Counted from the stretch's first letter, positions 7,826-16,991 are shown. The stretch: 64,000 nt of DNA from Anaerotignum sp. MSJ-24 (GCF_018918145.1 NZ_JAHLPX010000005.1:248001-312000); one strand, 5' to 3'. Made by a program: numbers and translations. Notes: generated by a model not told the origin, from the sequence alone.

Positions 7826-9781
7826 GTGGCTAATATGGATAATGATGATTTTAAAAAAAGTAATGACTTTTTGATTATTCTTCTTTTTGCTGTGCTTGGT
7901 GCAATAGGTGTTATTGTCGGCGGAATTTTCGGCATAGTTATTATTGCGGCAGAGGCTGTCATTGCTACTGTAATAAAGAAAAGACGGCTTATGCAGCAGA
8001 AGGAAAAGATAGAAGAGCCTGCCGAAGAGGACGATGAGCCGGAGGTGGTCGTGAAAAACGATATACCTGTGCCATATGCGGTGATTGACGGCGAATTTAA
8101 CCTTATAGGCTGTAATGAGGAGTTTTATCAGCTTATGGGGCTTAAATGCTTTAAGGATCTTAATATTAAAGAAAAAATACCGGAATACAATGAGCATCTC
8201 AATAATCAGATAGTCAGTCTTAATGACAGACAATACCGCATCTATTCTTCTCATGCGGAGCTTACAGACGGAAGCATAGCCAATTCTTTATGCTTTATGG
8301 ATGTTACCGAGCTTACAACGCTCAGAAAAAGCCTTGAAAACGATAAAACCGTTGTCGGACTTATATATATTGATAACTATGATGAGGTTATCGAAAGTGT
8401 TGATGATTCTGTTATACCTATGCTTACTGCCATTGTGGACAGAAAGCTTACGGCAATGGTACATGATGCAAAAGGTATACTCAAGAAAACGGAAAAGGAC
8501 AGATATTTTTTCTGTATTGCGGCAGAAGAGCTTACAAAGCTCCAGAAAAACAAGTTTGAAATACTCAATGAAATAAGAGAGATAACAATAGGTGAGCATA
8601 TTCCCGTTACTTTGAGTATAGGTATCGGAATAGGCGAAGCTTCACTTGAAGCTGCAATGAAGAGTGCAAAAGCGGCTATCGACCTGGCTCTCGGACGAGG
8701 CGGCGACCAGGCACTTATCAAAAACGGAGAGAAATATATATTTTACGGCGGAAAAAGCGGAGAGGTATCCCATAATGCCAGAATCAGAGCAAGAGTTAAG
8801 GCAGATGCACTTTCGGAGCTTATTACTGAATCCGAAAAGGTATTTGTTATGGGACATAAAATTCCTGATTCGGACTGCTTTGGTTCTGCAATAGGCATAT
8901 ACCGTATATCAAAGGCATTGAATAAGGACTGCCATATAATAATTGATGAAGTTCCGACAATAATAAGCAAAACTGTTTCTAAGTTTACTGCCGGTACGGA
9001 TTATGAAGGGCTTATTATCGATTCACAGACAGCATGGCAGGATCTTACCGAAAACACACTGCTTGTTATTCTTGATACGCATATAAACAGCAGAGTTGAA
9101 TCTGTTGATGTTCTGAATAAGGCAACTAAGGTCGTTGTGTTTGACCACCACAGAAAGAGCACAGATTTCATTGATAAGGCGGTTATGGTTTATCATGAAC
9201 CGTATGCTTCGTCAACGAGTGAGCTTATAACGGAAATGATACAGTATATCGGTGAAAAGGTTAAAATTAAGCCGCTTGAGGCTGATGCACTTCTTGCCGG
9301 AATAACTGTTGATACACAGAATTTCAGCATGAAAACGGGAACAATTACCTTTGAGGCTGCTGCATATCTTAAAAGATGCGGAGCAGATGGCATAAGAGTA
9401 AGAAAGCTTTTGCAGGAGGATATGAGTGTGTTCCGTGCAAGAGCCGCTGCTGCGGCAAATGCCGAAATGATAGCAGACGGAATGTATCTTTCCATATGCC
9501 CTTCTGATTACGGAAATTCAGCAGTTACAGCCGCACAGGCGGCAGATGAGCTGCTTGATGTTGAAGGTGTTAAGGCATCATTTGTGCTTTGTGACGACAG
9601 AAACACAATATTTGTCAGTGCAAGAAGCCTTGGTGAGGTCAATGTGCAGGTTATACTTGAAAAAATCGGCGGTGGCGGACATCAGACGATAAGCGGTGCC
9701 CAGTTTAAAAATACGAATATTGAGGCTGTAAAGGAGCTTGTGAAAGAGGCTGTACAGCAGTATATAGAGGAGGCAAATTGA
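7826..9781 (+). CDS. gdpP: Cyclic di-AMP phosphodiesterase GdpP
   Basis: 651 residues, GTG start at 7826 behind GAGGA. It hydrolyses c-di-AMP, a signal controlling cell wall and potassium balance. Domains in order: two N-terminal membrane helices (about residues 12-50), a PAS domain (about 75-150), a degenerate GGDEF domain (about 170-305) without the active motif, then DHH-DHHA1. The metal-binding motifs are intact: GHKIPDSD, DTHINSR, FDHHRKS and VDTQNF, with GGGGHQ near the C terminus. The PAS domain of this family can bind heme. The order gdpP-rplI-dnaB is conserved across firmicutes, and the rplI start overlaps the region right after the gdpP stop. Confidence 0.95.
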   Translation: MANMDNDDFKKSNDFLIILLFAVLGAIGVIVGGIFGIVIIAAEAVIATVIKKRRLMQQKEKIEEPAEEDDEPEVVVKNDIPVPYAVIDGEFNLIGCNEEFYQLMGLKCFKDLNIKEKIPEYNEHLNNQIVSLNDRQYRIYSSHAELTDGSIANSLCFMDVTELTTLRKSLENDKTVVGLIYIDNYDEVIESVDDSVIPMLTAIVDRKLTAMVHDAKGILKKTEKDRYFFCIAAEELTKLQKNKFEILNEIREITIGEHIPVTLSIGIGIGEASLEAAMKSAKAAIDLALGRGGDQALIKNGEKYIFYGGKSGEVSHNARIRARVKADALSELITESEKVFVMGHKIPDSDCFGSAIGIYRISKALNKDCHIIIDEVPTIISKTVSKFTAGTDYEGLIIDSQTAWQDLTENTLLVILDTHINSRVESVDVLNKATKVVVFDHHRKSTDFIDKAVMVYHEPYASSTSELITEMIQYIGEKVKIKPLEADALLAGITVDTQNFSMKTGTITFEAAAYLKRCGADGIRVRKLLQEDMSVFRARAAAAANAEMIADGMYLSICPSDYGNSAVTAAQAADELLDVEGVKASFVLCDDRNTIFVSARSLGEVNVQVILEKIGGGGHQTISGAQFKNTNIEAVKELVKEAVQQYIEEAN

Positions 9782-9782
9782 T

Positions 9783-10229
9783 ATGAAACTTATATTACTT
9801 GAAGATGTAAAAAGCGTTGGTAAAAAGGGTGACATCGTAAACAAAAACGACGGCTATGCACTTAATTACCTTATTCCTAAAAAACTTGCGGTTGAGGCAA
9901 CAAAGGCAAATATGAATGACCTTGAGCTTAAGAAAAAAGCAGAGGAAAAGAGAAAGAAAGAGGAGCTTGAAGAGGCTAAGAAAATTGCCGAACAGCTTAA
10001 TGACAAGGTTGTAAAGGTAAGCGTAAAGGCAGGAGAAAACGGAAAGGTATTCGGATCCGTAACAAACAAGGAAATTGCCGATGCACTTGCAAAGCAGACA
10101 GGAATGGATATAGATAAAAAGAAAATTTCTTTTGACGCTCCCATTAAGATGGTAGGCAGAAGAATTGTTAAGATTAAGCTTCATCCTCAGGTAACGGTTG
10201 AGCTTGCGGTTGAAATAGCCGGAGAATAA
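9783..10229 (+). CDS. rplI: 50S ribosomal protein L9
   Basis: 148 residues, full family length. The N-terminal domain opens with MKLILLEDVKSVGKKGDIV and the linker to the C-terminal domain is the typical long lysine/glutamate-rich helix (about residues 40-78). L9 binds 23S rRNA at the base of the L1 stalk and limits frameshifting. It begins two bases after the gdpP stop, with its ribosome site (TAGAGGAGG) inside the end of gdpP, so translation of the two is probably coupled. Confidence 0.97.
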   Translation: MKLILLEDVKSVGKKGDIVNKNDGYALNYLIPKKLAVEATKANMNDLELKKKAEEKRKKEELEEAKKIAEQLNDKVVKVSVKAGENGKVFGSVTNKEIADALAKQTGMDIDKKKISFDAPIKMVGRRIVKIKLHPQVTVELAVEIAGE

Positions 10230-10259
10230 TAGATTTTTTGATACAAAGGAGAGATTATC

Positions 10260-11609
10260 ATGGAGCAGTCACAAAATGACAATAATTTAATACAGAAGAG
10301 AATGCCCCATGATATTGATGCAGAACAGGCTGTGCTTTCGTCCATATTTATGGACAGAGATGCGGCCGCTGAGGCATTTGAAATATTAAAAAGCGAGGAT
10401 TTTTACTCACCGGAAAACAAGGCTGTCTTTGAGGCGGCCTTTGAGCTTTATACAAAGGGGACACCTATTGATGTCGTTACCGTAAAAAATAAGCTCGAAG
10501 AAATGAATGTGTTTAACGAAATCGGCGGCGTTGAAACGCTTGCCAATATTGTCGGTGCGGTAGGAAGCTCCGTTAATGTAAGAAATTATGCGAAAATAGT
10601 TGAGGAAAAGTCCGTTCTCAGAAGATTAATCAAGCTTTCCGGAAACATTTCCGAAATGAGCTACAAAGGTGCGGAAAATATAAACGATATTCTCGATAAA
10701 GCTGAAAAGGGAATATTCGATGTTATGCAGAACCGAAATACGGACAGCTTTTCTTCAATTATGGACGTTGCCTATAATACGTTCTCAAAAATAGAGGAAA
10801 TATATAACTCGAATGAGAAAATAACAGGTATATCAACCGGCTTTGTTGATTTTGATGCAAAGACAGCCGGACTTCAGAAATCCGATTTTATACTTATTGC
10901 GGCAAGACCGTCTATGGGAAAAACAGCGTTTGCGCTTAATATTGCCCAGAATGCGGCTGTAAAACAGCATGTTCCGGTTGCTATATTTTCTCTGGAAATG
11001 AGCAAAGAACAGCTTGTAAACCGTATGATGTGTGCTGAAGCACTTGTTGACGCACAGAAGGTAAGAACCGGTGACCTTAATGCCGATGACTGGAGCAAGC
11101 TTGTCGATGCAATGGGTGTGCTCAGTGAGGCACCTATATATATTGATGATACTCCGGGAATTACGGCAATGGATATAAGAGCAAAATGCAGAAGGCTTAA
11201 GCTTGAAAAAGGGCTCGGACTGGTTGTAATCGACTATCTCCAGCTTATGAGCGGAAACGGGAGAACCGATTCACGTCAGCAGGAAATATCGGAAATATCC
11301 CGTTCACTTAAGGCTATTGCAAGAGAGATAGAGGCTCCGGTAATAGCACTTTCGCAGCTTTCCCGTGCCTGTGAGGCAAGAGCGGACCACAGACCTATGC
11401 TTTCCGACCTTCGTGAGTCGGGAGCTATAGAGCAGGATGCCGATGTTGTTACGTTCCTCTACAGAGATGAATATTATTTTCCGGAGTCGGAAAAGAAAAA
11501 TGTTGCCGAACTTATTATAGCTAAACAGAGAAACGGCCCTACGGGAACGGTAAACCTTACATGGTTGGGACAATATACAAAATTTGCAAATATGGCTCCT
11601 CAATATTAA
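10260..11609 (+). CDS. dnaB: Replicative DNA helicase DnaB/DnaC type
   Basis: 449-residue hexameric helicase that unwinds DNA at the replication fork. An N-terminal DnaB domain (MPHDIDAEQAVLSSI, about residues 15-115) is followed by the RecA-like core with Walker A ARPSMGKTAF (about 216-226), Walker B VVIDYLQLM (about 322-330) and the conserved ALSQLSRACE and SDLRESGAIEQDAD motifs. Family length is normal and no intein is present, although intein insertion is common in this gene. An AAAGGAGAG ribosome site precedes the ATG. It is third in the gdpP-rplI-dnaB operon. I saw no clear terminator after it. Confidence 0.97.
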   Translation: MEQSQNDNNLIQKRMPHDIDAEQAVLSSIFMDRDAAAEAFEILKSEDFYSPENKAVFEAAFELYTKGTPIDVVTVKNKLEEMNVFNEIGGVETLANIVGAVGSSVNVRNYAKIVEEKSVLRRLIKLSGNISEMSYKGAENINDILDKAEKGIFDVMQNRNTDSFSSIMDVAYNTFSKIEEIYNSNEKITGISTGFVDFDAKTAGLQKSDFILIAARPSMGKTAFALNIAQNAAVKQHVPVAIFSLEMSKEQLVNRMMCAEALVDAQKVRTGDLNADDWSKLVDAMGVLSEAPIYIDDTPGITAMDIRAKCRRLKLEKGLGLVVIDYLQLMSGNGRTDSRQQEISEISRSLKAIAREIEAPVIALSQLSRACEARADHRPMLSDLRESGAIEQDADVVTFLYRDEYYFPESEKKNVAELIIAKQRNGPTGTVNLTWLGQYTKFANMAPQY

Positions 11610-11661
11610 GTGCTGTTATCTAATACTAACAAAATTTTGTCATGTTTTACGCAAATTTTTC

Positions 11662-11690
11662 TTGCAATTTTTTGTATTATGTTATAAAAT
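11662..11690 (+). promoter_or_regulatory. Promoter of the ferredoxin gene
   Basis: TTGCAA at 11662-11667 and TAAAAT at 11685-11690, 17 bases apart, in a very AT-rich gap. The short leader then contains GAGGAGGTG before the ATG. Confidence 0.7.
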
Positions 11691-11723
11691 AATAAAAGAT
11701 TTTATTTGAGGAGGTGTATTCAA

Positions 11724-11894
11724 ATGGCATACCATATTGGTTCAGAATGCATCGGATGTGGTGCATGTGCAGCAGACTGTCCTACATCTTGCATCGTAGA
11801 AGACGGTGGCGTTTTCAAAATCAATGAGGGAGATTGCATCGAGTGTGGTGCATGTGCAGGTAACTGTCCTGTAGGAGCTCCTAAACTTGCTTAA
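11724..11894 (+). CDS. 2[4Fe-4S] ferredoxin, clostridial type
   Basis: 56-residue electron carrier. Two Cys-x2-Cys-x2-Cys-x3-Cys-Pro motifs (CIGCGACAADCP and CIECGACAGNCP) each ligate a [4Fe-4S] cluster, giving the pseudo-symmetric bacterial ferredoxin fold. The ATG at 11724 follows GAGGAGGTG; a TTG at 11706 overlaps that site and is rejected. Such ferredoxins serve low-potential enzymes such as pyruvate:ferredoxin oxidoreductase and hydrogenase, which supports an anaerobic fermentative host. It is monocistronic, with its own promoter and terminator. Confidence 0.96.
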   Translation: MAYHIGSECIGCGACAADCPTSCIVEDGGVFKINEGDCIECGACAGNCPVGAPKLA

Positions 11895-11938
11895 TTTCCA
11901 TTATAAAGTGAAATTTATGTAGATCTACATAAAAAAAG

Positions 11939-11967
11939 GAACTGCTTTCAGAAGTAGTTCTTTTTTT
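11939..11967 (+). terminator. Intrinsic terminator of the ferredoxin gene
   Basis: GAACTGCTT (11939-11947) pairs with AAGTAGTTC (11952-11960), including one G-T pair, over a four-base loop and is followed by seven T. Confidence 0.88.
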
Positions 11968-12121
11968 ATGCCTTTTAACGGTGATGAATAGAATAGGGCG
12001 GAGAAAAAGGTTGTTGATACTTTTCTGATATATGCTGAAGTGTGAGTGGAAATGTTTGAGGCTTTAGGATATAATTTAGATAAGTAAAGATGAATATGAT
12101 TGTAAAAAGGAATATGAGGGT

Positions 12122-12640
12122 ATGGAGTCGCTTTTTGAACGATATAAGAAATTGAATATAAATGGTTCTTTGATAGGCCTTGAGCATATTGAAGATGTTT
12201 GCGGATACTTTTGTTATCCTATCAACGCAAAGGCGATAGGCTTTGAAGGGAATATTATGTATTGCTTTATTGAGCCTTATGGAGATATGGTTTTTGCTTG
12301 CAATCCCGATACCTGTGCCGATGCTTTTGTATATCCTTTGGCAAAAAGCTTTGAGGATTTTATGCGTCTTATTATTGCTTGCGGTTCAACTAATCCTATT
12401 GAGCAGATTGTGTGGATGGATAAAAATAAATTTATAGAGCATCTAAAAGAAGAGAAAGCGATCCGAACGGAGGAGCAGAAAGCAACAATAAAATATATAG
12501 AAACAGAGTTAGGTATTGCTCCTATGGATAATCCTTATGAATATGTAAAAGAAATACAAGCATATTTTGATAATAGCGGTATTGAGTATAGTGATGAATA
12601 TTATGACATACTGGGGATTGAGAGAGAACAGAAAAAATAA
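12122..12640 (+). CDS. Hypothetical protein, possibly SUKH (SMI1/KNR4)-like
   Basis: 172 residues, no signal peptide or membrane segment. I do not recognise it with certainty. The region EPYGDMVFACNPDTCAD followed by YPLAKSFEDFMRLI (about residues 50-85) recalls SUKH/SMI1-KNR4 proteins, several of which are immunity proteins against contact-dependent toxins, but no toxin gene is nearby. The C-terminal part is acidic and helical. The gene stands alone between the ferredoxin terminator and the T-box promoter. The ATG at 12122 has only a weak GAGG site, so the start is uncertain. Confidence 0.6.
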   Translation: MESLFERYKKLNINGSLIGLEHIEDVCGYFCYPINAKAIGFEGNIMYCFIEPYGDMVFACNPDTCADAFVYPLAKSFEDFMRLIIACGSTNPIEQIVWMDKNKFIEHLKEEKAIRTEEQKATIKYIETELGIAPMDNPYEYVKEIQAYFDNSGIEYSDEYYDILGIEREQKK

Positions 12641-12767
12641 TTTTTGGTTTGATGAATAATGCTTTTATTTATAGATTTTAATACCATTCTAAGTGTGGCT
12701 GTGTTCTTAAATTACTTAAGTATTGACTACGTTGGCTGAGTTTTATTCAATGTATTTGAAATAATAC

Positions 12768-12796
12768 TTGACTTTTGCTATTTAACGTGATAGTAT
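12768..12796 (+). promoter_or_regulatory. Promoter of the T-box-regulated ABC transporter operon
   Basis: TTGACT at 12768-12773 and TAGTAT at 12791-12796, 17 bases apart; transcription would start near 12803. The preceding 12641-12767 shows no gene or other structure that I can see. Confidence 0.75.
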
Positions 12797-12802
12797 TTGA
12801 TT

Positions 12803-13077
12803 TGTTAAAACCTATGACGAAGAGTAGTAGACTTATTCCGGAACTTCAAAGCGAGCTGTCGGTGGTGAGAGGACAGTATTTTTCAATAAGTACGAATGGA
12901 CTTCTGAGGGCAGAACGAACGGTTTTCTTAGTAGTTTCTGACGGGTGTTTCTGTACCCGTTATCAAAGAGAAATGTATGATTGTACATTAGAGTGGCTTT
13001 AGGGCAAATTGAGTGGTACCACGATTATAATTATGTTTATAACCGTCTCAAACGATTAGTTTGAGACGGATTTTTTT
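12803..13077 (+). promoter_or_regulatory. T-box riboswitch leader, apparent tyrosine specifier
   Basis: Stem I begins with GAAGAGTAGTAG (12819-12830). ACTTATT (12831-12837) pairs with AATAAGT (12885-12891), and the distal part has AGCGAGCTG and GGTGGTGA (12850-12868). The specifier loop reads TAC-GAA (12891-12896), giving a Tyr codon directly before the conserved GAA. The antiterminator is explicit: TTGAG (13009-13013) pairs with CTCAA (13047-13051) and ACG (13021-13023) with CGT (13044-13046), leaving the seven-base bulge TGGTACC. The competing terminator is CCGTCTCAAA/TTTGAGACGG (13043-13052/13060-13069) plus a T run. Uncharged tRNA would favour readthrough. The bulge base T predicts a tRNA with discriminator A, as in tRNA-Tyr and unlike bacterial tRNA-Trp (G). 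No protein gene lies here. Confidence 0.93.
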
Positions 13078-13118
13078 ATTTATGAATGAATTTAAAATGT
13101 GTTTAAGGGGGAAATATT

Positions 13119-14165
13119 ATGAAAAAGAGAATTTTAGCGATGGTATTTGCAGCAGCAATGGTGTTATCAACAGCAGCCTGCTCATCATCAACATCAAACT
13201 CAGGTTCAACAACAGATACAAAGGAAACAACAGATACAACAGACGGAACAACATACAAAATCGGTATTTCACAGTTTGCTGAGCATGGTTCACTTGACAA
13301 CTGCCGTGAAGGCTTTATACAGGGACTTGCGGAAGAAGGCATTGTTGAAGGCGAAAACCTTGAAATTGTTTACCAGAACGCACAGGCTGACACAGGAACA
13401 GCCGGACAGATTGCAGACAGCTTTATTTCAAGCGGCGTTGATATGATCTGCGGTATAGCTACACCGGCAGCATTAAGCGCATACAATGCAGCAATGAAGA
13501 CAGATATTCCTGTTATATTCACAGCTATAACAGATCCCGTAATGGCAGGCCTTGCAAACGAGGACGGAACACCTGTCGGAAATGTAACAGGTACAAGTGA
13601 TAAGCTTCCTGTTGAGGCACAGCTTGAAATGATAAGAAAAATTCTTCCCGATGCAAAGACAATCGGTATTCTTTACACAACAAGCGAAGTAAACTCAGAA
13701 TCAGCAATTAAAGAATATGAAGCACTTGCAGGAAAATACGGATTTGAGCTTGAAACAGTAGGTATCAGCACAATAGCGGATATTCCTCTTGCAATGGATA
13801 ACATAGTTACAAAGGTTGACTGTATCTCTAACCTTACAGACAACACAGTTGTACAGGGACTTGCAACAGAAATTTCTAAGGCAACAGCAGCCGGCGTTCC
13901 GGTATTTGGTTCAGAAATTGAACAGGTTAAGAACGGATGCTTTGCAACAGTTGGTCTTGACTATGTAAGTCTTGGTGTTCAGACAGGTAAAATGGCAGCA
14001 AAGGTATTAAAAGGTGAGGCTAAGGCTTCGGAAATGAATTATGAAACAATCTCAGAATGCGGATTATACTTAAATACAGCAGTTGCAGATAAGCTTGGAG
14101 TAATAGTAGACGACGAATATGCGTCAACAGCAGTAGAGGTTTTTGATACAATAGCAGAACAGTAA
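13119..14165 (+). CDS. ABC transporter substrate-binding lipoprotein (TrpX-like)
   Basis: 348 residues with a lipoprotein signal peptide (lipobox STAAC, Cys at about residue 21) and a Ser/Thr/Gln-rich tether. The mature part, beginning YKIGISQFAEHGSLDNCREGF, belongs to the ABC_sub_bind family (PF04392), the partner of the permease and ATPase that follow. In streptococci this set is called TrpXYZ and assigned to tryptophan. Here the leader is a T-box with a Tyr-type specifier, so an aromatic amino acid, most likely tyrosine, is the inferred ligand. The ribosome site is AAGGGGGA. Confidence 0.85.
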   Translation: MKKRILAMVFAAAMVLSTAACSSSTSNSGSTTDTKETTDTTDGTTYKIGISQFAEHGSLDNCREGFIQGLAEEGIVEGENLEIVYQNAQADTGTAGQIADSFISSGVDMICGIATPAALSAYNAAMKTDIPVIFTAITDPVMAGLANEDGTPVGNVTGTSDKLPVEAQLEMIRKILPDAKTIGILYTTSEVNSESAIKEYEALAGKYGFELETVGISTIADIPLAMDNIVTKVDCISNLTDNTVVQGLATEISKATAAGVPVFGSEIEQVKNGCFATVGLDYVSLGVQTGKMAAKVLKGEAKASEMNYETISECGLYLNTAVADKLGVIVDDEYASTAVEVFDTIAEQ

Positions 14166-14194
14166 TAGGTTTTTATGGAAGGGGCAGTAAAGAC

Positions 14195-15079
14195 ATGGGT
14201 ATACTCATAGGAGTATTGGAACAGGGCCTTATATACGGAATAATGGCTCTTGGAGTTTATATAACATATAAAATACTTGATTTTCCGGATTTGACAACAG
14301 ACGGAAGCTTTCCGGCAGGTGCGGCTATAACAGCCGTTCTGCTTACGAAAGGTATAAATCCATATCTTTCACTGCTTATATCCTTTATATCGGGTATGGT
14401 GATAGGTGCACTTACAGGTATTATACACGTTAAGTTTAAGGTTCGTGACCTTTTAAGCGGAATTATAATGATGACAGCGCTTTACAGTATAAACTTAAGA
14501 ATAGCCGGAAAGGCGAATGTACCGCTTTTCAGCCAGAATACTGTTTTTGACAACAGCTTTGTCAATTCAATATTTCCGCAGTCACTTGTTCTGTATAAAA
14601 CGGTAATAATTGCACTTATACTCACTCTTATTACTAAGTTTATTCTTGACGCCTATCTCAATACAAAGAGCGGATTTCTTCTCAGAGCCGTAGGAAATAA
14701 CGAAACACTTGTGACCACGCTTGCAAAGGATACAGGACTTGTTAAAATACTCGGCCTTGCCATTGCCAACGGCCTTGTTGCAATGAGTGGCTCAATAATG
14801 TGCCAGCAGCAGAGATTTTTTGATATATCAATGGGAACGGGTACGGTTGTTATCGGTCTTGCAAACGTAATAATAGGTACAAATGTGTTTAAAAATGTTT
14901 CGGCAGTTAAGGCAACGACAGCGGTTCTTTTCGGAGCTGTTGTATATAAGGCTTGTGTTGCTTTTGCGATATCAAGAGGCTTAAGTGCAACGGATATGAA
15001 ATTTATTACGGCATTTTTGTTCCTAGTGATACTTGTAATAACTATGGACAGAAAAAAGAAGGTGAAGAAAAATGCTTGA
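14195..15079 (+). CDS. ABC transporter permease (TrpY-like)
   Basis: 294-residue integral membrane protein with about eight hydrophobic segments and the branched-chain-permease-like fold of the TrpY group. GILIGVLEQGLIYGIMALGVYITYK marks the first helix region, and LRAVGNNETLVTTLAKDTG (about residues 165-183) is the cytoplasmic coupling loop. It forms the channel for the lipoprotein-bound substrate. It lies between the binding-protein and ATPase genes and overlaps the ATPase gene by eight bases. Confidence 0.87.
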   Translation: MGILIGVLEQGLIYGIMALGVYITYKILDFPDLTTDGSFPAGAAITAVLLTKGINPYLSLLISFISGMVIGALTGIIHVKFKVRDLLSGIIMMTALYSINLRIAGKANVPLFSQNTVFDNSFVNSIFPQSLVLYKTVIIALILTLITKFILDAYLNTKSGFLLRAVGNNETLVTTLAKDTGLVKILGLAIANGLVAMSGSIMCQQQRFFDISMGTGTVVIGLANVIIGTNVFKNVSAVKATTAVLFGAVVYKACVAFAISRGLSATDMKFITAFLFLVILVITMDRKKKVKKNA

Positions 15080-15845
15080 GCTTAAGAATATAGATAAATA
15101 TTATAATGTAGGTACTGTAAACGAAATGTGCCTTTTCAATGATTTTAACTTTACGGTCAATGACGGTGAATTTGTTTCGGTTGTCGGCTCAAACGGTTCA
15201 GGCAAAACCTCTATGCTTAATCTTATATGCGGAAGCACATATGTTGACGGCGGCCAGATAATAATGAATGGCGAGGACATAACAAACAAAAAGGAATTTT
15301 TAAGATATAACGATATAGGAAGAGTATATCAGAATCCTTCAATGGGAACATGCCCCGATATGACAATATTGGAAAATATGGCACTTGCCGATAATAAGGC
15401 AAAAAGCTACGGTTTAAGCCTTGGAATAAACAAAAAACGTATTGAGTATTACAAAGAGCAGTTAAGTACTCTTAATCTCGGTCTTGAGGACAAGCTTCAT
15501 ATAAAGGTCGGTGTTCTTTCCGGAGGACAAAGACAGGCTATGGCTCTCCTTATGGCAACAATGACTGATATTAAATTCCTTATATTGGACGAGCATACTG
15601 CGGCACTTGATCCCAAAACGGCAGACCTTATTATGAAGATAACCGATGATGTGGTAAGAGAAAAGCATTTGACCACAGTTATGGTAACACATAACCTCAG
15701 ATATGCCGTTGAATATGGCAGCAGACTTATAATGATGAATCAGGGCCATATAGTTATGGACAAAGGCGGAGATGAAAAGGCAAACCTTAACGTAGATGAT
15801 ATACTTGATGTATTCAATAAAATAAGTATTGAATGTGGAAACTGA
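15072..15845 (+). CDS. ABC transporter ATP-binding protein (TrpZ-like)
   Basis: 257-residue ATPase. Walker A is GSNGSGKTS (about residues 39-47), the ABC signature LSGGQRQAMALL (about 149-160), Walker B FLILDEHTAAL (about 170-180), and the switch histidine is in VTHNL. It powers the upstream permease. A wide-spaced terminator follows, so the operon has three genes. Confidence 0.92.
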   Translation: MLELKNIDKYYNVGTVNEMCLFNDFNFTVNDGEFVSVVGSNGSGKTSMLNLICGSTYVDGGQIIMNGEDITNKKEFLRYNDIGRVYQNPSMGTCPDMTILENMALADNKAKSYGLSLGINKKRIEYYKEQLSTLNLGLEDKLHIKVGVLSGGQRQAMALLMATMTDIKFLILDEHTAALDPKTADLIMKITDDVVREKHLTTVMVTHNLRYAVEYGSRLIMMNQGHIVMDKGGDEKANLNVDDILDVFNKISIECGN

Positions 15846-15864
15846 TTGAAACTGTATTTGAATT

Positions 15865-15920
15865 AAAACCGTATCGGATTAATGACATTTGTGCGTTAAT
15901 TTGGATACGGTTTTTGTTTT
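15865..15920 (+). terminator. Terminator of the TrpXYZ-like operon
   Basis: AAAACCGTATC (15865-15875) pairs with GATACGGTTTT (15904-15914); an inner ATTAA/TTAAT pair extends the hairpin. A T-rich tract follows. Confidence 0.8.
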
Positions 15921-16001
15921 TAATGCTGGTGTTATGCCGATAACAGTAATATAATAAGGATATATTATTTAATCTTTGTGTATAAAGGAGAGTGTGTATA
16001 A

Positions 16002-16991
16002 ATGAAGGTTTTGGTACTCGGCGGAGCCGGATACATAGGCTCGCATACCGTTAAGGCATTATGTGAGGAAAATATAGATGTTGTTGTTGCTGATAATCTT
16101 GTTACGGGACATATTGAGGCAGTTGACAGCAGAGCAAAGTTTTATAAAGGTGATATAAGAGATATTAATTTTCTTGATGATCTTTTTTCAAAGGAAAAAA
16201 TTGATGCGGTAATACACTTTGCGGCATATTCACTTGTAGGCGAAAGCGTTACTGATCCGCTTAAATATTATGATAATAACCTTTGCGGTACAAAGGTATT
16301 GCTTGAGAGCATGGTCAAAAATAATGTAGATAAAATTGTATTTTCGTCAACAGCCGCTACATATGGCGAGCCGGAGAACATTCCCATTCTCGAAAGTGAC
16401 AGAACAGAACCGACAAATCCATATGGCGAAACAAAGCTGTCTATGGAAAAAATGTTTAAGTGGACAGCAAATGCTCATGGACTTCGTTTTGTATCGCTCA
16501 GATATTTCAATGCCTGCGGTGCAGATGAAAGTGGAAAAATAGGCGAGGCACATAATCCCGAAACACATCTTATACCGATTATTCTCCAGGTGCCTAACGG
16601 ACAGAGAGAGTTTGTAAGTATATTCGGTAACGATTATCCTACAAAGGACGGAACATGTATAAGAGACTATATACACGTTACCGACCTTGCACAGGCACAT
16701 ATTTTAGCAGTCAAATATCTTATGAATGGCGGAAACAGCGATATATTCAATCTCGGAAACGGAGTAGGCTTCTCGGTAAGAGAGGTTATCGAGACAGCAA
16801 GAAAGGTAACGGGACATCCTATACCGGTAAAAGATGTGGAAAGACGTGCCGGAGATCCTGCACAGCTCATTGCGTCAAGCGAAAAGGCTAAAAAGGTTCT
16901 TGGTTGGAAGCCTGAGCATGACAGTCTTGAAGAAATTATTGCATCGGCATGGAACTGGCATAAAAATCATCCAAACGGATATACACATTAA
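16002..16991 (+). CDS. galE: UDP-glucose 4-epimerase
   Basis: 329 residues, a short-chain dehydrogenase/reductase-fold enzyme that interconverts UDP-glucose and UDP-galactose with tightly bound NAD. The NAD-binding motif GGAGYIGSH is at residues 7-15, the catalytic Ser-Thr region is SSTAATYGEP (about 115-124), and the catalytic YGETK follows (about 142-146). Length and order match bacterial GalE. It feeds cell-surface glycan synthesis and galactose use. The ribosome site is AAAGGAGAG. No other gal gene is adjacent, and the next element downstream is the yjdF riboswitch. Confidence 0.95.
   Translation: MKVLVLGGAGYIGSHTVKALCEENIDVVVADNLVTGHIEAVDSRAKFYKGDIRDINFLDDLFSKEKIDAVIHFAAYSLVGESVTDPLKYYDNNLCGTKVLLESMVKNNVDKIVFSSTAATYGEPENIPILESDRTEPTNPYGETKLSMEKMFKWTANAHGLRFVSLRYFNACGADESGKIGEAHNPETHLIPIILQVPNGQREFVSIFGNDYPTKDGTCIRDYIHVTDLAQAHILAVKYLMNGGNSDIFNLGNGVGFSVREVIETARKVTGHPIPVKDVERRAGDPAQLIASSEKAKKVLGWKPEHDSLEEIIASAWNWHKNHPNGYTH

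Noticed and set aside
7802-8254. 150-codon minus-strand ORF opposite gdpP
   Set aside because: Antisense to the membrane and PAS part of gdpP, no ribosome site.
12775-13002. 75-codon plus-strand ORF in the gap before the ABC transporter operon
   Set aside because: It lies fully inside the T-box leader and overlaps stem I and the specifier region; no ribosome site.
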